Source of the DNA: Phycisphaerales bacterium
Lineage (GTDB): Bacteria > Planctomycetota > Phycisphaerae > Phycisphaerales > Phycisphaeraceae
NCBI GenBank assembly: GCA_012031455.1
Contig: JAAUTM010000047.1
Location: 1-7,822, forward strand
DNA length: 7,822 bases
Reading direction: 5' to 3'
This document shows, in pieces, positions 5,653 through 7,822 of this stretch. A program made the position numbers and the translations under genes. Numbering within the stretch: the stretch's first letter is position 1; the number at the start of each line of letters is the position of its first letter. Under the pieces are notes generated by a model. It was not told where the DNA came from. It saw only the letters and a program-made list of their open reading frames with translations, and did no database searches.

Positions 5653-6515
5653 ACGACGGCCTCTTGCGAACCAGCCTGCTGGATCTGCTGCACGCGCTGG
5701 GTGACGATGCGCATGGCATCCTGCTGGGCGGAGGCTATGGTTTGTACCTCAAGCAACTGCATCTGGAAGGGGCGGGCGTCCGCACCCTGATCGACATGAA
5801 TTTATGGCCCGTGCCGCGGGCGACACAGGATTTGGACCTGATGTTGTCGGCTGAATTGGTTGCAGATGTACGTTCTATGACCGCCCTCCGCGCCGCGCTA
5901 GACAAGCTGATTTACCAGGTCGTCGAGGGCTCGGAGTACCTGCAGTTTATCCGGAGAATCAGCGCCACGCAGGTGGTCAAAATTGATCTGCTGACGGCGC
6001 AACTCGATGTGCTCAAGAATAATTCAGCCATCAGCGCCGATAGCCGCCGAGCCAGACCTGCGGCGGCGGATCATCCCAAACTCCATGCACATCCCACCGA
6101 TGGCGCTTTGGCGTTGACGGAGGCACCCTTGGTGATCAAGGTAACTGGGAGGCTCTCGACTGGCCAGGCGTTAACCACGCCAGTCATGATTCCGCATCCG
6201 TTCAGTTATCTGCTGATGAAGCTCACCGCATACCGCGACCGGCGGAATGATGCTGACAAAGACTTGGGCCGTCACCACGCTTTGGACGTTTTCCGCATCA
6301 TAGCAATGTTAACCGAACCAGAACACGATCTGGTGCAGGTGAACATGCGGCACTTCGCGGCTGACGCACAGGTGCGATCTTGTGTCGAGTTGGTGCAGTC
6401 GGATTTCGGCAGCTCGACCGCGCCTGGTGTGCTGGCGATGCGTGAGCACCCGCTCTGGCAGAGCGATCAACAAATGGCGGTTTTCCTTGAAACCATCTGG
6501 GGCATTGTGTCCTGA
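5649..6515 (+). CDS. AbiEii-type nucleotidyltransferase toxin
   Basis: Predicted toxin of the type IV pair, a DNA-polymerase-beta-fold nucleotidyltransferase of 288 residues. Its start overlaps the antitoxin stop (ATGA). Motif I is intact: ILLGGGYGLYLKQ (24-36) is the GG(T/G)-type loop, and RATQDLDLML (57-66) carries the metal-binding Asp pair D61 and D63. VVKIDLLTA (109-117) supplies a likely third Asp (D113). The AbiEii-type C-terminal motif is recognisable as FSYLLMKLTAYRDRRNDADK (185-204) followed by DLGRHHALDVFRI, with K191, A194, R198/R199, D205 and D213. AbiEii/MenT-type toxins are known to transfer nucleotides, in MenT onto tRNA 3' ends; the target here is unknown. An unusual stretch, about 125-152 (SAISADSRRARPAAADHPKL and after), is polar and may be a loop insertion. 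All key residues are present, so it is probably active and kept in check by the upstream protein. Confidence 0.82.
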   Translation: MNDGLLRTSLLDLLHALGDDAHGILLGGGYGLYLKQLHLEGAGVRTLIDMNLWPVPRATQDLDLMLSAELVADVRSMTALRAALDKLIYQVVEGSEYLQFIRRISATQVVKIDLLTAQLDVLKNNSAISADSRRARPAAADHPKLHAHPTDGALALTEAPLVIKVTGRLSTGQALTTPVMIPHPFSYLLMKLTAYRDRRNDADKDLGRHHALDVFRIIAMLTEPEHDLVQVNMRHFAADAQVRSCVELVQSDFGSSTAPGVLAMREHPLWQSDQQMAVFLETIWGIVS

Positions 6516-6560
6516 TGCGCGTTCAGGCCGTCGGACCGGAGCAAAATGGAGAGTGTGTAG

Positions 6561-6722
6561 AACGCGAATGCTGTACAATCCCAGACGGGCACGCCACCGC
6601 CTCCCCCGGAAGCTCCCCCAGACGCCGTACCGCCACCGGCTGAACCCGTGACGATAGGGCAAATCCAACGGCAACAGTGGTTGGGTGGTTTGCTCAAGCA
6701 TTATCATCGAAAAGCTGCCTAA
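6561..6722 (+). pseudogene. transposase C-terminal remnant
   Basis: The frame after the stop at 6558-6560 reads a Pro-rich linker (QTGTPPPPPEAPPDAVPPPA) followed by VTIGQIQRQQWLGGLLKHYH and RKAA, then TAA at 6720-6722. A proline-rich spacer ending in (R)xxLGGLLKxYxRxAA is what I recall as the C-terminus of planctomycete integrase-core transposases, the same family suggested for 4373-4497. No start codon, helix-turn-helix or DDE domain is present. The assignment rests on remembered family resemblance and on the adjoining terminal repeat. Confidence 0.5.
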
Positions 6723-6742
6723 TTCCCGATGAAAAAGGGCGA

Positions 6743-6760
6743 AGCCGGACATTTTGGACC
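6743..6760. repeat. right inner inverted repeat of the element
   Basis: AGCCGGACATTTTGGACC is the reverse complement of 4311-4328 at 16 of 18 positions. It lies 20 bp after the transposase stop, where a terminal inverted repeat is expected, and overlaps the start of the direct repeat 6753-6783. Confidence 0.5.
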
Positions 6761-6783
6761 TCCCCCGTGAGTCGACCAGGTCA
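6753..6783. repeat. right copy of the direct repeat flanking the toxin-antitoxin genes (element end)
   Basis: Begins TTTGGACCTCCCCCGT and ends CCAGGTCA. It matches 4498-4527 at 27 of 31 positions in direct orientation. Read as the right terminus of the insertion sequence, 20 bp before the stop of the convergent minus-strand gene. Confidence 0.6.
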
Positions 6784-6802
6784 GTGCCGCGCTGGGAACA
6801 GT

Positions 6803-7822
6803 TCACGGGGCGGAAGGCGGAGCGGATTGCGGGGGCTGCCCGGACTGAGACAACCCCGACAGAGGCCTGGACTGTCGCGGAGGTGCAGGCATGAAGCGGT
6901 CAATTAATGGTTGATCCACAACCGTCACAAATTCTAGATCGTAAAATCCATGTTGGTAATCGACAGGCTGTCCCGCTCTGTGAAGAATATCGTATCTTGT
7001 AACCTGACTCTTGTAGTTCGGAACCCTCAGAGTTTCCACATTGGCCTGTGGCATATTAGCCTTGGCTTCGGAACCGAGAAGGTGATAAGCAACTTGTACC
7101 TGAATTTCCTTCGGAAATAAGGGGCTATGCCGCATCATCTGTAGCATCTTCGCATCGTACGCTTCCTCTTGCATAGGTGCTCCGATCAGCGGAGACTCAA
7201 ACGCTTTCTGTAGTGGAGCGAGCACTTCGTCGCCACCCAAAATACTCATCAGAATCGCCAAAGACTGCAACGCATGTCGCGTTCCCACTGCCGTGCGAGG
7301 GAGATCTACGCCATCTGAGATGCGCGACCACTCCAAATACCCATGCTCATGAAGTTGGGGCGAATTAATTGCAAACCGAGTCGCAATGGCTTGATATTGT
7401 GCCAAGTAGTTCTCGAAAGCATCTAACAAAACCTCGCTGCGATCATTTTCATTCAGCAAGAGCAGGTCTTGATAGAGTTTAATTACTCGCCGGTTACTCA
7501 AGATGGTGTGAATGTGATCAATCGGACGAGGGCTAAAAGATTGAGGGTAGTGGCCAGGGTAATAAAAATACCCAACTTCATCTAATAACGACAATGAATC
7601 GTCGAGGCTTTCTAGATCGAGGCGATTAATATAATTCCTAGTCCTCCCTTCCGCAATAATTTGCCCCATAGAAGCTTGCCTGTTGAACTCGCCATGAAGA
7701 TCCATTGGACGGATTCGAATTTCACGAAGTTCCTCTGTGTTGATAGCGGATTCTCGGGAGCCACTCTCTGCCTCTTTGTTTTCTATGTTAAACGACGCTA
7801 CTGGACCGTCGCTTTCGCAAGT
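6803..7822 (-). CDS. hypothetical protein, 5' end beyond the window
   Basis: The minus-strand frame ends with TGA at 6803-6805 and is open to the right edge. An internal Met at 7703-7705 would give 300 residues, but reading on upstream gives 39 further sensible codons (including ESAINTEELREIRIRP directly before that Met), so the gene very likely starts outside. I recognise no family. The visible part is soluble and mostly helical, with no membrane segment or signal peptide: EVGYFYYPGHYPQSFSPRPI, a long helical stretch (VIKLYQDLLLLNENDRSEVL and on), RHALQSLAILMSILGG, and near the end GFYDLEFVTVVDQPLIDRFM. The final 28 residues are a Pro/Ser/Gln low-complexity tail (starts PAPPRQSRP). The coding DNA is noticeably more AT-rich than the other genes until the tail, which is GC-rich, suggesting transfer of the main body. 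It converges on the transposon remnant. Confidence 0.75.
   Translation of the reverse strand, partial: TCESDGPVASFNIENKEAESGSRESAINTEELREIRIRPMDLHGEFNRQASMGQIIAEGRTRNYINRLDLESLDDSLSLLDEVGYFYYPGHYPQSFSPRPIDHIHTILSNRRVIKLYQDLLLLNENDRSEVLLDAFENYLAQYQAIATRFAINSPQLHEHGYLEWSRISDGVDLPRTAVGTRHALQSLAILMSILGGDEVLAPLQKAFESPLIGAPMQEEAYDAKMLQMMRHSPLFPKEIQVQVAYHLLGSEAKANMPQANVETLRVPNYKSQVTRYDILHRAGQPVDYQHGFYDLEFVTVVDQPLIDRFMPAPPRQSRPLSGLSQSGQPPQSAPPSAP

Larger units (their letters stand above)
6561..6783 (+). mobile_element. insertion-sequence remnant, right end (right copy)
   Basis: Contains the last part of a transposase gene (6561-6722), a 30-bp tail and the terminal end 6753-6783 (ending CCAGGTCA). 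AGCCGGACATTTTGGACC (6743-6760) is the inverted partner of 4311-4328. The left half of this copy is missing or replaced; it begins abruptly about 45 bases after the toxin stop. It has the same orientation as the left remnant. Confidence 0.5.

Noticed and set aside
5165..5719. Minus-strand frame of 184 codons inside the antitoxin gene
   Set aside because: Arg/Ser/Pro-rich shadow frame; the plus-strand product has clear family features.
1..7822. CRISPR array, tRNA or rRNA genes
   Set aside because: No regularly spaced repeats, no cloverleaf with a GTTCGA-type T-arm, and no ribosomal RNA stretches were seen by eye.

Overview
The window looks like chromosomal DNA of a planctomycete-type bacterium, perhaps Phycisphaerae-like. 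This is an inference from four things: mostly GC-rich genes with weak or absent Shine-Dalgarno sites; an acetolactate synthase small subunit with a long Pro/Gly-rich tail; a large GGIG-type glycosyltransferase; and transposase remnants resembling planctomycete integrase-core transposases as I remember them. No marker gene proves the placement.

Layout. Bases 1-516 hold no convincing gene: a GC-rich edge with a possible minus-strand gene start, then an AT-rich stretch (about 200-437). A small acidic hypothetical protein (517-888, minus) is divergent from ilvN/ilvH (1052-1669, plus), the regulatory subunit of the first enzyme of branched-chain amino acid synthesis. Next is a GT-B glycosyltransferase related to glycogen/starch synthases (1855-3697). 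It is split into two frames by one extra T in a four-T run at 2939-2942; repairing it gives a 613-residue protein with all expected motifs. A gene-poor stretch (3698-4310) carries a hairpin, a tandem-like repeat and a REP-like palindromic element.

The most interesting part is 4311-6783. A two-gene module encodes an AbiEi-family antitoxin of the COG4861 type (nuclease-fold-like N-domain, winged helix, C-terminal domain) and an AbiEii-type nucleotidyltransferase toxin, joined by an ATGA overlap. Its promoter (TTGACT, 16 bp, TATACT) lies between two palindromes, one over the -35 box and one between the -10 box and the start codon, as expected for a self-repressing type IV toxin-antitoxin operon. 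The module sits between two remnants of what appears to be one transposase family: an N-terminal piece with an element end at 4311-4527 and a C-terminal piece with an element end at 6561-6783. The element ends form a roughly 31-bp direct repeat around the module, and an 18-bp imperfect inverted repeat marks the outer left and right. This suggests a defence or stabilisation cassette trapped in, or moved by, decayed insertion sequences.

The right end is a minus-strand gene (6803 to the window edge, 5' end outside) of unknown function. It is visibly more AT-rich than its neighbours except for a GC-rich, Pro-rich C-terminal tail next to the element end.
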